From Burkholderia sp. MS389 (lineage in GTDB: Bacteria; Pseudomonadota; Gammaproteobacteria; Burkholderiales; Burkholderiaceae): 64,000 nucleotides of DNA. The stretch lies in assembly GCF_016899425.1 (NCBI RefSeq), contig NZ_CP045994.1:3224001-3288000 (forward strand), written 5' to 3'. Below, in pieces: positions 27,126-37,225 of this stretch; position 1 is the first letter of the stretch, and every line of letters begins with the position of its first letter. Position numbers and translations under genes: made by a program. Below the pieces are notes generated by a model, which searched no databases, was not told the DNA's origin, and was given only the letters and a program-made list of their open reading frames with translations.

Positions 27126-28730
27126 ATGTCGCTCGCCGTGGTGCGCAGTCGCGCGCCCGCTTCCGGCCGCGCGCCGGACGTCACCGTCGAAGTCCATCTC
27201 GCCAACGGGTTGCCGTCGTTCTCGATCGTCGGGCTGCCCGATCTCGAAGTCCGCGAAAGCCGCGAGCGCGTACGCGCCGCGCTGCAGAACTGCGGATTCG
27301 AATTCCCGGTGCGCCGTATCACCGTCAATCTCGCGCCGGCCGACCTGCCGAAGGAATCCGGCCGCTTCGACCTGCCGATCGCGCTCGGCATCCTCGCCGC
27401 GAACGGCCAGATCCCGGCCGACGCGCTGGCCGGCCGCGAATTCGCGGGCGAGCTGTCGCTGACCGGCGCGCTGCGGCCGATGCGCGGCGCGTTCGCGATG
27501 GCGTGCGGCGCCGCGCGGGACTGGCGGGCGGACGCATGCGGCGCGGGCGTCGTCGGCGGCGCGGGCCTGAATGCCGGCGCACCGCGCGAGTCCGTCGCGG
27601 CATCGCGTCCGCCCGAGCTGTACCTGCCGCTCGACAGCGCCGCCGAGGCCGCGCTCGTGCCGGGCGTGACCGTATTCGGTGCGCGCGACCTGCCCGCGCT
27701 GTGCGCGCACCTCGCCGATGCGCCGGACGGACGGCTCACGCCGGTCGCGGCGCCCTGTCTCGACGGCTTGCCGGCGCCCGCCGCGCCCGACCTCGTGGAC
27801 GTCGTCGGCCAGCGCGGCGCGCGGCGTGCGCTGGAAGTCGCGGCCGCGGGCGGGCATCACATGCTGATGGTCGGCCCACCCGGGGCCGGCAAGTCGATGC
27901 TGGCCGCGCGCCTCGCCGGGCTGCTGCCGCCGCTGACCGATGACGAGGCGCTGACCTCGGCCGCGCTGCTGTCCGCGAGCCGGCTCGGCTTCTCGCCCGC
28001 GCAGTGGCGCCGCCGGCCGTTCCGTTCGCCGCATCACTCGTCGAGCGCCGCCGCGTTGGTGGGCGGCCGCAATCCGCCGCAGCCGGGCGAAATCACGCTC
28101 GCGCACCTCGGCGTACTGTTTCTCGACGAACTGCCGGAATTCGACCGGCACGTGCTGGAAATGCTGCGTGAGCCGCTCGAAGCCGGCCGCATCACGATCT
28201 CGCGCGCGGCGCAGCAGGCCGACTTCCCTGCCGCGTGCCAGCTGATCGCCGCGATGAACCCGTGCCCGTGCGGCTGGCACGGCGATCCGTCCGGGCGCTG
28301 CCGCTGCTCGCCGGACGTGGCCGCGCGCTATCTGCGCAAGCTGTCGGGGCCGCTGCTCGACCGCATCGACATCCAGATCGACCTGCCCGCGCTGTCGCCG
28401 GCCGAACTCGCGACCCGCGCGACGGCGCCCGGCGAGCCGAGCGCGGCGGTCGCCGCCCGCGTCGCACAGGCGCGGGCGCTGCAACTCGAGCGGCAGGGCA
28501 AGACGAATCACATGCTGAGCGGCCGCGAAACCGACGACCTGTGCCGGCCGACCGACGAGGGCGAGCGGCTGCTGCGCGAGGCCGGCGAGCGCTTCGGCTG
28601 GTCGGCGCGCGCGTATTTCCGCGTGCTGAAAGTCGCTCGGACGATCGCCGACCTGGCCGGCGACCCGCTGCCGACGGCCGCGCAGATCGCCGAGGCGATC
28701 CGCTACCGGCGCGCGCTGACGGCACTGTGA
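27126..28730 (+). CDS. comM: YifB/ComM family Mg-chelatase-like AAA+ ATPase
   Basis: Hexameric AAA+ helicase of the ComM family, which in naturally competent bacteria drives branch migration during integration of incoming DNA. The 534-residue product has a Lon-protease-like N-terminal domain (about residues 1-170), then Walker A MVGPPGAGKSML, Walker B VLFLDELPEFDRHVLEM, sensor region AAMNPCPCGWHGD with the Cys-rich insert, and a C-terminal helical lid. Length is normal. With comF in the same window it suggests, but does not prove, DNA-uptake capacity. Confidence 0.93.
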   Translation: MSLAVVRSRAPASGRAPDVTVEVHLANGLPSFSIVGLPDLEVRESRERVRAALQNCGFEFPVRRITVNLAPADLPKESGRFDLPIALGILAANGQIPADALAGREFAGELSLTGALRPMRGAFAMACGAARDWRADACGAGVVGGAGLNAGAPRESVAASRPPELYLPLDSAAEAALVPGVTVFGARDLPALCAHLADAPDGRLTPVAAPCLDGLPAPAAPDLVDVVGQRGARRALEVAAAGGHHMLMVGPPGAGKSMLAARLAGLLPPLTDDEALTSAALLSASRLGFSPAQWRRRPFRSPHHSSSAAALVGGRNPPQPGEITLAHLGVLFLDELPEFDRHVLEMLREPLEAGRITISRAAQQADFPAACQLIAAMNPCPCGWHGDPSGRCRCSPDVAARYLRKLSGPLLDRIDIQIDLPALSPAELATRATAPGEPSAAVAARVAQARALQLERQGKTNHMLSGRETDDLCRPTDEGERLLREAGERFGWSARAYFRVLKVARTIADLAGDPLPTAAQIAEAIRYRRALTAL

Positions 28731-28769
28731 GCGCGCGAGGAGGACAAAATCAGGCTGTCAAGACTTGAC

Positions 28770-28778
28770 TTATACACA
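28770..28778 (+). promoter_or_regulatory. DnaA-box-like site TTATACACA
   Basis: TTATACACA fits the TTATNCACA DnaA-box consensus. It directly adjoins a GTCAAG-A-CTTGAC palindrome (28757-28769). Confidence 0.5.
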
Positions 28779-28945
28779 ATTCCACTCATCCGGCCCCGGA
28801 TCGCGGCTCGCCGCGGCCTTTGCCGGACCGAATTCGTATCCTGTTGTTTTAATTGATTTTTCTCAAACGTCGAACGGGCGACCAAACGAGCCGGAAGGCC
28901 GTCCGGCGCGGCTTTGCGGGAAATACGCGCGACTTTTCAACAAAG

Positions 28946-28968
28946 TTATCCACATGCGCTGTGGATAG
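28946..28968. promoter_or_regulatory. Inverted pair of DnaA boxes
   Basis: A perfect DnaA box TTATCCACA (28946-28954) is followed after five bases by TGTGGATAG (28960-28968), whose reverse complement CTATCCACA differs from consensus by one base. The inner eight bases of both arms (TATCCACA / TGTGGATA) are a perfect dyad. No origin genes are near. Confidence 0.65.
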
Positions 28969-29063
28969 TCGAAAAACTCTCGCAAAATCCGGCGATTAGC
29001 GTCGAAAGCTGCGAATGAACTTTCAGTTGTCACCGCGTGTCTGAGCGCCCTCGCCGGCCACCG

Positions 29064-29636
29064 TCAATCGAGTTTGAACGAGCCGAAAAACTGGTCGAGC
29101 TGCTCCTGCGCGAGCGGCCCGTCGGCGATCACGACGGCCTGGTACGCGTGCCGGCCGCGCACGGCAAGCCGCGCGACGATCGTCTTGCGCGCGCGATCGC
29201 CGCCGGCGGCCGCGCCCGCGATGCGCAGTTCGAGCCCGTTCACCGCGCCGCCGGCGGCGAGCGGCACCGGCACCGACGCCGTCTGCGGCGTGCCTTCGAG
29301 GTTGCGCGACAGTCCCGCGCGCAGGAAGTCGAGCGCCGCGCGCCGTGTGTCGTCGCGATCGTCCGGCAACGTCAGCGTGCCGACCGCGAATACCGCGCCG
29401 TCGACGTGCGCGGCCTGCATCCGCATCGGCATCGACTTGCCGCCGAGCGCGACCGGCTGCTCCTCGACGGTCGGCTTCGCCGGCAGGTCGATCGTGTAGC
29501 CGGCGTCGTTGTGCAGCGTGCGCCAGTCGTACGACGGCGAGCACGCGGCCAGCGCGGCGCTCACGCAGGCGAGCGCGGCGAAGTGCCGCAGCGGGCGAAA
29601 AAGGGGGCGCAACGAATCGGTGACGTCCTTCGGCAT
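29064..29636 (-). CDS. Predicted lipoprotein of unknown function
   Basis: A 190-residue protein with a type II signal peptide: a basic N-terminus, a hydrophobic stretch and the lipobox LAAC (in VSAALAACSPSYDW), so it should be a lipid-anchored envelope protein. The mature part has an Ig/beta-rich look without catalytic motifs (DAGYTIDLPAKPTVEEQP, then a C-terminal LDQFFGSFKLD) and resembles conserved Burkholderia hypothetical proteins. The ATG at 29636 is the only in-frame start that puts the signal peptide at the N-terminus. It is divergent from the TlpA-like gene. Confidence 0.75.
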   Translation of the reverse strand: MPKDVTDSLRPLFRPLRHFAALACVSAALAACSPSYDWRTLHNDAGYTIDLPAKPTVEEQPVALGGKSMPMRMQAAHVDGAVFAVGTLTLPDDRDDTRRAALDFLRAGLSRNLEGTPQTASVPVPLAAGGAVNGLELRIAGAAAGGDRARKTIVARLAVRGRHAYQAVVIADGPLAQEQLDQFFGSFKLD

Positions 29637-29793
29637 GGCATGGATCGCGGCAGGCAAAACGGCGATTATCCACCGAACCTGAAACGGGGATGCGCGGCCG
29701 CCGCCGATGCACACGCCGCATTCGCGCTAAAATAAGCGCCGAATTTCGACGTCCTTTGCATCGATCCGCGTCATCGACCCCGAGAGCACCAAG

Positions 29794-30330
29794 ATGAACA
29801 CCACGCCTCCCGCCCGCCGCAGCACCGGCCCCGTTCGCTACCTCGTCGCGGCCGCCGTCGTCGCGGCGATCGCCGTCGCCGGCTTCTTCGCGTTCAACGG
29901 CAAGTCCAGCGTGCCGGACGCGACCTTCACGCTGCTGTCGGGCCAGAAGGTCTCGACCGGCGGCGACCTGAAAGGCAAGGTCTATCTCGTGAACTTCTGG
30001 GCGACGAGCTGCGCGACCTGCATGCAGGAAATGCCGCAGATGGTCGATACCTACAATCGCTTCAAGGGTCAGGGGCTCGAATTCGTCGCGGTCGCGATGA
30101 ACTACGATCCGCCGATGTACGTCGCGAACTACGCGCAGACGCGTCAGTTGCCGTTCAAGGTCGCGCTCGACGACGGCAGCGTCGCGAAGCAGTTCGGCAA
30201 CGTGCAGCTCACGCCGACGACCTTCGTCGTCGACAAGGACGGCAAGATCCTGAAGCGCTACGTCGGCGCGCCGCAATTCGCGGAACTCGACGCGCTGCTC
30301 AAGAAGGCGCTCGACGGCAACGCGGCCTGA
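29794..30330 (+). CDS. TlpA/ResA-like membrane-anchored thioredoxin
   Basis: A 178-residue protein with one N-terminal helix (about residues 14-34) and a periplasmic thioredoxin fold. The redox site is CATC in FWATSCATCMQEMP, and the cis-Pro is in LTPTTFVVDKDG. Family members reduce apocytochrome c or other envelope disulfides; the target here is unknown. The gene is followed by a bidirectional terminator at 30380-30404 and is convergent with dctD. Confidence 0.9.
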   Translation: MNTTPPARRSTGPVRYLVAAAVVAAIAVAGFFAFNGKSSVPDATFTLLSGQKVSTGGDLKGKVYLVNFWATSCATCMQEMPQMVDTYNRFKGQGLEFVAVAMNYDPPMYVANYAQTRQLPFKVALDDGSVAKQFGNVQLTPTTFVVDKDGKILKRYVGAPQFAELDALLKKALDGNAA

Positions 30331-30379
30331 GCGCCGCACGACAGGACTCGCAGGGCCGCACACCGCGCCCTGCTCCGCG

Positions 30380-30409
30380 AAACGGACCGCACTGCGGTCC
30401 GTTTGCTTT

Positions 30410-30410
<1 letters not shown>
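30380..30410. terminator. Bidirectional intrinsic terminator between tlpA-like gene and dctD
   Basis: AAACGGACCGCA and TGCGGTCCGTTT form a perfect stem (30380-30404) with a one-base loop when fully extended; T-rich bases follow on the plus strand, A-rich bases precede. It separates the two convergent genes. Confidence 0.82.
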
Positions 30411-31771
<1,361 letters not shown>

Positions 31772-31859
31772 TTGCTCCTGACAGGCGCAGCGCTCGCGCG
31801 CGGCGCTCGTTGATGCCGGTCGTTCGCCGACCGGGTCTGCGGCCTACGGCGGGCTCGCG

Positions 31860-33869
31860 CTAATGCGAGCCCGCCGGCTCGGACACGGAGTCCGGATGAT
31901 GCGTGCGGGCGCGACGCAGCGTCAAGACGAACAGCGCGCCGCCCGACGGGGCGTTGCGTGCGGTCAGCGCGCCGCCCGCGTCGCTCGCGATCGACGACGA
32001 GATCGCAAGGCCCAGCCCGAGCCCGCGCCCCATTTCCTTGGTCGTGAAGAACGGCTCGAACAGGCGCGGCAGCAGATCGGGCGCGATGCCGGAGCCGTTG
32101 TCGCGCACCTCGACCGCGAGCGTCGCGGCCGACACCGCGATCGTCACCTCGATGGCCGGCGCCGCGACGCCGGCGACCGCGTCGAGCGCGTTGCCGAGCA
32201 GGTTGATCAGCACCTGTTCGAGGCGCAGGTCCTCGCAGCGCGCGACGAGTTCCGGATAGTCGCGCGCCAGATCGAGCGACGCGTCCTGCGCGGGCGACAC
32301 GGTCGCGTCCTGCAGCGTCAGCGTGAGCGCGACGCCGCGCAGGCGCTCGTCGAGCAGCGACAGCACGCTGCGCAGCGCGCGCACGACGAGCGCCTGCTCG
32401 TTGCGCGGCTTCGCGCGGCCGACGAACAGCTTCAACTGGTTCGTGATCTTGCCCATCCGCTCGGTGAGCGCGGCGATCGCCTCGAGATTCTCGCGCGCGG
32501 CGGCCTGTTCGCCGCGATCGAGCAGCACGCGCGTGTTGTCCGAGAAGCTGCGCAGCGCCGCGAGCGGCTGGTTCAGTTCATGCGTGATGCCGGCCGCCAT
32601 CTGGCCGAGCGCGGCGAGCTTGCTCGCCTGGATCAGTTCGTCGTGCGCGGCGCGCAGCTCCTGCTCCGCGCGGATCCGGTCGCCGACTTCCTTCTGCAAC
32701 TGCTCGTTCGCTTCAGACAAATCGGCCGTACGCTCCTCGACGCGCCGGTTCAGCTCCGCGTACGCCTGTTGCAGCAGCGCACGGCCGCGGATCATCTCGC
32801 GCACGCGGGCGCGGCGCATCCGCCAGTAGAACGCGAGCAGCGCGACCGACACGAAGCCGAAGCCGGTGACGATCGTCGCGTTGCGCGCATCGGCATCGAT
32901 CGGCGCGATCGGCGCGAGCGTGACGAGCTGCCAGTCGGGCTCGCCGATCCGACGCTTGCTGGCGAGAAAGCGCGGCGCGCGCCGGCCGGCGCCCAGGCGC
33001 ACGATTTCCGCATCGGCGCCGAGCGTCTGCTCGACGCGCAGCGGCAGCGGCGTGACCGGTTGCTGCGCGTACTGGCGCGTTTCGTAGATCGATGCGGCCA
33101 CAGGCCCCGTGAGCGGGCGCAGCGTATGGTACTTCCACGCGGGCACCGACGACAGGAACACGACACCGTGATCGTCCACGACGACGAGCGGCTCGGACGC
33201 ATCGGCGCCCTGGAACCATTCGAGGTTGAGCTTCACGACGACGACGCCCGCGATCTTGCCGTCGTGCCACACGGGCTGCGAGATGTAGTAGCCGGGATCG
33301 CGCGAGATCGTGCCGATACCGAAGAAGCGGCCGACCCGGCCGTTCATCGCGTCGAGGAAATACGGGCGGAAACGGTATTCGATCCCGACGAAGCTGTCGG
33401 GCGCGCGCCAGTTGCTGGCGGCGACGCACAGGCCGTCCGCGCCGATCACGTAGGTGACGGTCGCGTGCGCGTGTTCGTTGAGGTCTTCGAGATAGCGGTT
33501 GACGCGGGCGGTGTAGTCGCCGCGCTTCGGCTCGGCGAGCAGATCCTGCACGTACGGATGGCTGCCGAGCAGATAAGGCAGCGATTCGTAGCGGTCGAGC
33601 GTGCTCTTGAGCGCGTTGGTGGTGCGATCGACGCGCACCGCGGCATTGCGCTGCAGCTCGGCGACGCCGCGCTGCCAGGTGATCGCCCACGTGAGCGCGC
33701 ATGCCGCGACGAGCGCGGCGGCGAGCACGACGAGGATGAGCAGGCGGCGCGTCACGGTCGAGGCTTCCTGGCGATGCGGATCGCCTATTGTGTCATAGGC
33801 CTGCGCATCGATACCCCGGCCGCCGCGGGCCGCACGGCCGGCGGGCGGTGCCGCCGCCTGCTCGTTCAT
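31860..33869 (-). CDS. dctB: C4-dicarboxylate sensor histidine kinase DctB
   Basis: Membrane sensor kinase of 669 residues, partner of DctD. A helix at about residues 40-62, a periplasmic double-Cache domain (about 65-335) and a second helix (about 345-365) precede a coiled coil and the kinase core. The core has the phospho-His box QMAAGITHELNQPLAALRSF, the N box VLINLLGNALDAV, the D box VRDNGSGIAPDL and the G box GLGLGLAISSSI. It starts 4 bases before the end of dctA, so the two are coupled, and dctD follows after 88 bases. Confidence 0.94.
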   Translation of the reverse strand: MNEQAAAPPAGRAARGGRGIDAQAYDTIGDPHRQEASTVTRRLLILVVLAAALVAACALTWAITWQRGVAELQRNAAVRVDRTTNALKSTLDRYESLPYLLGSHPYVQDLLAEPKRGDYTARVNRYLEDLNEHAHATVTYVIGADGLCVAASNWRAPDSFVGIEYRFRPYFLDAMNGRVGRFFGIGTISRDPGYYISQPVWHDGKIAGVVVVKLNLEWFQGADASEPLVVVDDHGVVFLSSVPAWKYHTLRPLTGPVAASIYETRQYAQQPVTPLPLRVEQTLGADAEIVRLGAGRRAPRFLASKRRIGEPDWQLVTLAPIAPIDADARNATIVTGFGFVSVALLAFYWRMRRARVREMIRGRALLQQAYAELNRRVEERTADLSEANEQLQKEVGDRIRAEQELRAAHDELIQASKLAALGQMAAGITHELNQPLAALRSFSDNTRVLLDRGEQAAARENLEAIAALTERMGKITNQLKLFVGRAKPRNEQALVVRALRSVLSLLDERLRGVALTLTLQDATVSPAQDASLDLARDYPELVARCEDLRLEQVLINLLGNALDAVAGVAAPAIEVTIAVSAATLAVEVRDNGSGIAPDLLPRLFEPFFTTKEMGRGLGLGLAISSSIASDAGGALTARNAPSGGALFVLTLRRARTHHPDSVSEPAGSH

Positions 33870-33873
33870 CGGG

Positions 33874-35166
33874 TCAGACGCCGGCCGTCTTCTCGGTCGG
33901 CGCGACTTCGCCGCCGCCCTTCAGCGCCTGGCGCAGCTTGTTGCGGTCGAGCTCCTTCTCCCATGCCGACACGACGACGGTCGCCACGCCGTTGCCGACG
34001 ATGTTGGTCAGCGCACGGCATTCGCTCATGAAGCGGTCGATGCCGAGGATCAGCACCATGCCCGACAGCGGGATCGTCGGCACGACGGCCAGCGTCGCGG
34101 CGAGCGTGATGAAGCCCGCCCCCGTCACGCCGCTCGCGCCCTTCGACGTGAGCATCGCGACGGCCAGCAGCGTGAGCTGCTGCATCCACGTCAGCTCGAT
34201 GTTGGTCGCCTGCGCGATGAACAGCACGGCCATCGTCATGTAGATGTTGGTGCCGTCGAGGTTGAACGAATAACCGGTGGGCACGACGAGGCCGACGACC
34301 GAACGCGAGCAGCCGGCCTTCTCGAGCTTTTCCATCAGCTGCGGCAGTGCGGCTTCCGACGAGCTCGTGCCGAGCACGATCAGCAGCTCTTCCTTGATGT
34401 ACGACACGAAGCGAATGATCGAGAAGCCGGTGGCGCGCGCGATCCCGCCGAGCACGACCAGCACGAACACGACCGACGTCAGGTAGAACGTGCCGATCAG
34501 CTTGAGCAGCGGCACCAGCGAGCCGACACCGTACTTGCCGATCGTGAACGCCATCGCGCCGAACGCGCCGATCGGGGCCAGCTTCGTGACGATGTGCACG
34601 ATGCCGAACAGCACGCGCGTCAGGCCGTCGATGAAGTCGGTCACGACCTTGCCGCGCTCGCCGAGGTGCGCGAGCACGCTGCCGAACAGCAGCGCGATCA
34701 GCAGGATCTGCAGGATTTCACCCTGCGCGAACGCGTCGACCATCGTGTTCGGGATGATGTGCATCAGGAAGTCGACCGTCGACTGCCCGTGCGCCTTCGC
34801 CGCGTACGACGCGACGGCCTTGCCGTCGAGCGTCGCCGGATCGATGTTGAAGCCGACGCCCGGACGCAGGATGTGCGTGGCCGCGAGGCCGAGCAGCAGC
34901 GCGAAGGTCGACACGATCTCGAAGTACAGCAGCGCCTTGCCGCCGACGCGGCCCACCTTCTTCATGTCCTCCATGCCGGCGATGCCGGTGACGACCGTAC
35001 AGAAGATGATCGGACCGATCACCATCTTGATCAGCTTGATGAAGCCGTCGCCGAGCGGCTTCATGTCGGTGGCGAGCGCCGGGTAGTAGTGGCCGAGGAT
35101 CACGCCGACGATGATGGCGAAGATCACCTGCACATAGAGCACTTTGTAGAAGGGTTTCTTCTTCAC
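33874..35166 (-). CDS. dctA: C4-dicarboxylate/proton symporter DctA
   Basis: DAACS-family symporter for aerobic uptake of succinate, fumarate and malate. The 430-residue product has about eight helices plus two re-entrant loops, with the hallmark SSS-rich loop [19 protein letters not shown] and the motifs [15 protein letters not shown] and [12 protein letters not shown]. The start is a GTG at 35166 behind AGGA, giving [14 protein letters not shown]; upstream in-frame codons show no similarity. A sigma-54 promoter lies about 200 bases upstream. Confidence 0.95.
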   Translation of the reverse strand: MKKKPFYKVLYVQVIFAIIVGVILGHYYPALATDMKPLGDGFIKLIKMVIGPIIFCTVVTGIAGMEDMKKVGRVGGKALLYFEIVSTFALLLGLAATHILRPGVGFNIDPATLDGKAVASYAAKAHGQSTVDFLMHIIPNTMVDAFAQGEILQILLIALLFGSVLAHLGERGKVVTDFIDGLTRVLFGIVHIVTKLAPIGAFGAMAFTIGKYGVGSLVPLLKLIGTFYLTSVVFVLVVLGGIARATGFSIIRFVSYIKEELLIVLGTSSSEAALPQLMEKLEKAGCSRSVVGLVVPTGYSFNLDGTNIYMTMAVLFIAQATNIELTWMQQLTLLAVAMLTSKGASGVTGAGFITLAATLAVVPTIPLSGMVLILGIDRFMSECRALTNIVGNGVATVVVSAWEKELDRNKLRQALKGGGEVAPTEKTAGV

Positions 35167-35370
35167 GATGGTTCCTGCTGAAGTAGATGAGCCGATGGAA
35201 ACGGCGTCACGCGCGCGGACGAATGTCAGGGGAGTCACTCGCCCGCGCGGCTGCCGTGCCGCAACAAGCGATGCCTCAGGACATCCCGAGGGGGAGGAAG
35301 GCAGTGGTCATCGGTTGTCTCCTTGCTTGCTGTAGTAGTTCGGCCGGGGGATGGCCGTGCGCTTTATATC

Positions 35371-35385
35371 GCAAGGTCGATGCCA
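35371..35385 (-). promoter_or_regulatory. Sigma-54 promoter of dctA
   Basis: The minus strand reads TGGCATCGACCTTGC, a full match to the -24/-12 layout with GG and GC ten bases apart. Transcription would start near 35360, leaving a leader of about 190 bases before the dctA GTG. The sigma-54 activator DctD is encoded downstream in the same cluster. Confidence 0.87.
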
Positions 35386-35444
35386 GGTTTCCGGAACCCC
35401 TCAAGCCGTTGTTTTCATTGTATTTCCCATAATGCGGCAGGCAA

Positions 35445-35468
35445 GGAAATCCGGTATTCCGGATTTCC
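35445..35468. promoter_or_regulatory. Perfect palindrome, candidate DctD binding site
   Basis: GGAAATCCGG (35445-35454) and CCGGATTTCC (35459-35468) are perfect inverted arms around TATT. Its centre is about 97 bases upstream of the inferred dctA transcription start, the normal place for an enhancer-binding protein. The CCGGAAAT-type core resembles sites described for DctD in rhizobia. Binding is inferred. Confidence 0.6.
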
Positions 35469-35474
35469 GGAAAA

Positions 35475-35498
35475 TATCCGTCCGGCGATCCGGACGGA
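35475..35498 (-). terminator. Inverted repeat after the ActP-like gene, weak terminator or second operator
   Basis: TCCGTCCGG (35477-35485) and CCGGACGGA (35490-35498) pair perfectly around a 4-base loop, 22 bases after the symporter stop. On the minus strand it is followed by TATTTT, a weak T-tract. It could end symporter transcription or be a second activator half-site cluster beside 35445-35468. Confidence 0.5.
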
Positions 35499-35519
35499 TG
35501 CATCGTTTCATCGGATGAA

Positions 35520-37214
35520 TCAATGGTGGACGGCGCGGCTCGCGAGCACGCCCGTCTGCGCATAGAACTCCTGCCGAGCGAACGCGTCGCGCTCGCGGCG
35601 TGCGCGTTCGCCGCGATCCGCGAGCGAGCCGACCACGATCCCGACGAACGCGAGCGGCACCGACACCAGCGCCGGGTTGTCGAGGAACACCGGCGCATGC
35701 GCATGGTGCAGCACGTCGACCCACACCGACTTCGACAGCACCGTGAGCGCGACCGCCGACACGAGGCCGAGGCCGCCGCCGAGCACCGCGCCGCGCGTGG
35801 TCATCCCGCGCCAGAAGATCGACATCGCGAGCACCGGGAAATTGGCGCTCGCGGCCACCGCCGCGACGAGCCCGACCATGAACGCGACGTTCACGTGCTC
35901 GAACAGGATCGACAGCGCGATCGCAATGGCCGACAGCCCGATCGTCGCCGCGCGAGAGATGCGCATCTCGAGCCGTTCGTCGGGCTTGCCGCGCGCCCAC
36001 ATCTGCGCATACAGGTCGTGCGAGATCGTCGTCGCGCCGGCGAGCGTCAGCCCCGCGACCACCGCGAGGATCGTCGCGAACGTGACGGCCGCGATGAACC
36101 CGTAGAACCAGTTGCCGCCCACCGCCTGCGCGAGCTTCACCGCGACCATGTTCGAGCCGCCGAGCAGGTCGTGCGTCAGGTTGAACGTGCCGTTCGCGCC
36201 GAGCCGGAAGAATTCCGGATGCTGCGCGAGCAGCACGATCGCGGAGAAGCCGATCACGAAGGTCAGCAGGTAGAAGTAGCCGATGAATCCGGTCGCGTAG
36301 AGCACCGACTTGCGCGCCTCCCTCGCGTTCGGCACCGTGAAGAAGCGCATCAGGATGTGCGGGAAGCCGGCCGTGCCGAACATCAGCGCGATGCCGAGCG
36401 ACAGCGCGTTGGCCGGGTCGCGGATCAGCTTGCCGGGCCCCATGATCGACAGCGCGCCCGGATGCACGGCCACCGCGCGACGGAACATCGCGTCGATGCT
36501 GAAGCCGAATTCGCCGAGCGCGAGCAATGCGAGCAGCGTCGCGCCGCACAGCAGCAGCACGGCCTTGATCACCTGCACCCAGGTGGTCGCGGTCATCCCG
36601 CCGAAGAACACGTAGACGACCATCAGCACGCCGACGATCAGCTCGGCCGTGCCGTACGACAGCCCGAACAGCAGCTGGATCAGCTTGCCCGCGCCGACCA
36701 TCTGCACGACCAGGTACAGCACGACGATCGTCAGCGCGTTCGCCGAGGTCAGCAGCCGGATCGGCCGCTGCGCGAAGCGGTACGCGACGACGTCGACGAA
36801 CGTGAACTTGCCGAGGTTGCGCAGCGGTTCGGCGATCAGGAACATCACGAACGGCCAGCCGACCAGGAAGCCGATCGAGTAGATCAGCCCGTCGAAGCCG
36901 AACATGAATACCATGCCGGACAGCCCGAGGAACGACGCGGCCGACATGTAGTCGCCGGCGATCGCGAGCCCGTTCTGCAACCCGGTGATGCCGCCGCCGG
37001 CCGTGTAGAAGTCGCGCGTCGAGCGCGTGCGGCGCGCGGCCCAGCGCGTGAGCGCGAGCGTCGCGAACACGAACGCGAAGAACATCCCGATCGCGACGGG
37101 GTTCAGCTCGACCTTGTCGGGCATCGGGCCGGCAACGCCGGTCGCATGGGCGGTGGAGGAAACGAGGGAAACGAGGATGGCCAGCGCGCCGGGCGCGCTC
37201 GAAATGCATCGCAT
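35520..37214 (-). CDS. ActP-like cation:acetate (monocarboxylate) symporter
   Basis: Sodium:solute symporter family permease of 564 residues. It has an N-terminal signal-like helix, then about thirteen helices, with the ActP signatures RSTRDFYTAGGGITGLQNGL, AGDYMSAASFLG and GTAGFPHILMRFFTVPNARE. It pairs with a DUF485 protein 11 bases upstream, as ActP does with YjcH. The ligand is likely acetate or a related short carboxylate, inferred from the family. ATG 37214 gives the normal N-terminus; longer frames include part of the upstream gene. Confidence 0.9.
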   Translation of the reverse strand: MRCISSAPGALAILVSLVSSTAHATGVAGPMPDKVELNPVAIGMFFAFVFATLALTRWAARRTRSTRDFYTAGGGITGLQNGLAIAGDYMSAASFLGLSGMVFMFGFDGLIYSIGFLVGWPFVMFLIAEPLRNLGKFTFVDVVAYRFAQRPIRLLTSANALTIVVLYLVVQMVGAGKLIQLLFGLSYGTAELIVGVLMVVYVFFGGMTATTWVQVIKAVLLLCGATLLALLALGEFGFSIDAMFRRAVAVHPGALSIMGPGKLIRDPANALSLGIALMFGTAGFPHILMRFFTVPNAREARKSVLYATGFIGYFYLLTFVIGFSAIVLLAQHPEFFRLGANGTFNLTHDLLGGSNMVAVKLAQAVGGNWFYGFIAAVTFATILAVVAGLTLAGATTISHDLYAQMWARGKPDERLEMRISRAATIGLSAIAIALSILFEHVNVAFMVGLVAAVAASANFPVLAMSIFWRGMTTRGAVLGGGLGLVSAVALTVLSKSVWVDVLHHAHAPVFLDNPALVSVPLAFVGIVVGSLADRGERARRERDAFARQEFYAQTGVLASRAVHH

Positions 37215-37225
37215 GTCGGGCTCCG

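Larger units (their letters stand above)
28731..29063. other. AT-richer intergenic region with DnaA-box-like sites
   Basis: This 333-base gap between comM (+) and a lipoprotein gene (-) has no coding frame. It contains a GTCAAG-A-CTTGAC palindrome (28757-28769), three 9-base DnaA-box-like words (28770-28778, 28946-28954, 28960-28968) and an AT-rich tract near 28842-28866. The genes are convergent, so promoters are not expected here. Confidence 0.7.
35167..35519. other. dctA control region
   Basis: This 353-base gap between the ActP-like symporter and dctA, both on the minus strand, holds a long dctA leader, the sigma-54 promoter, a perfect palindrome upstream of it and a second inverted repeat just after the symporter stop. 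I see no gene in it. Confidence 0.8.

Noticed and set aside
28731-29063. Chromosomal replication origin
   Set aside because: DnaA boxes are present, but too few, and no dnaA, dnaN, gyrB, rpmH or parAB genes are near. Kept only as a possible DnaA-binding locus.
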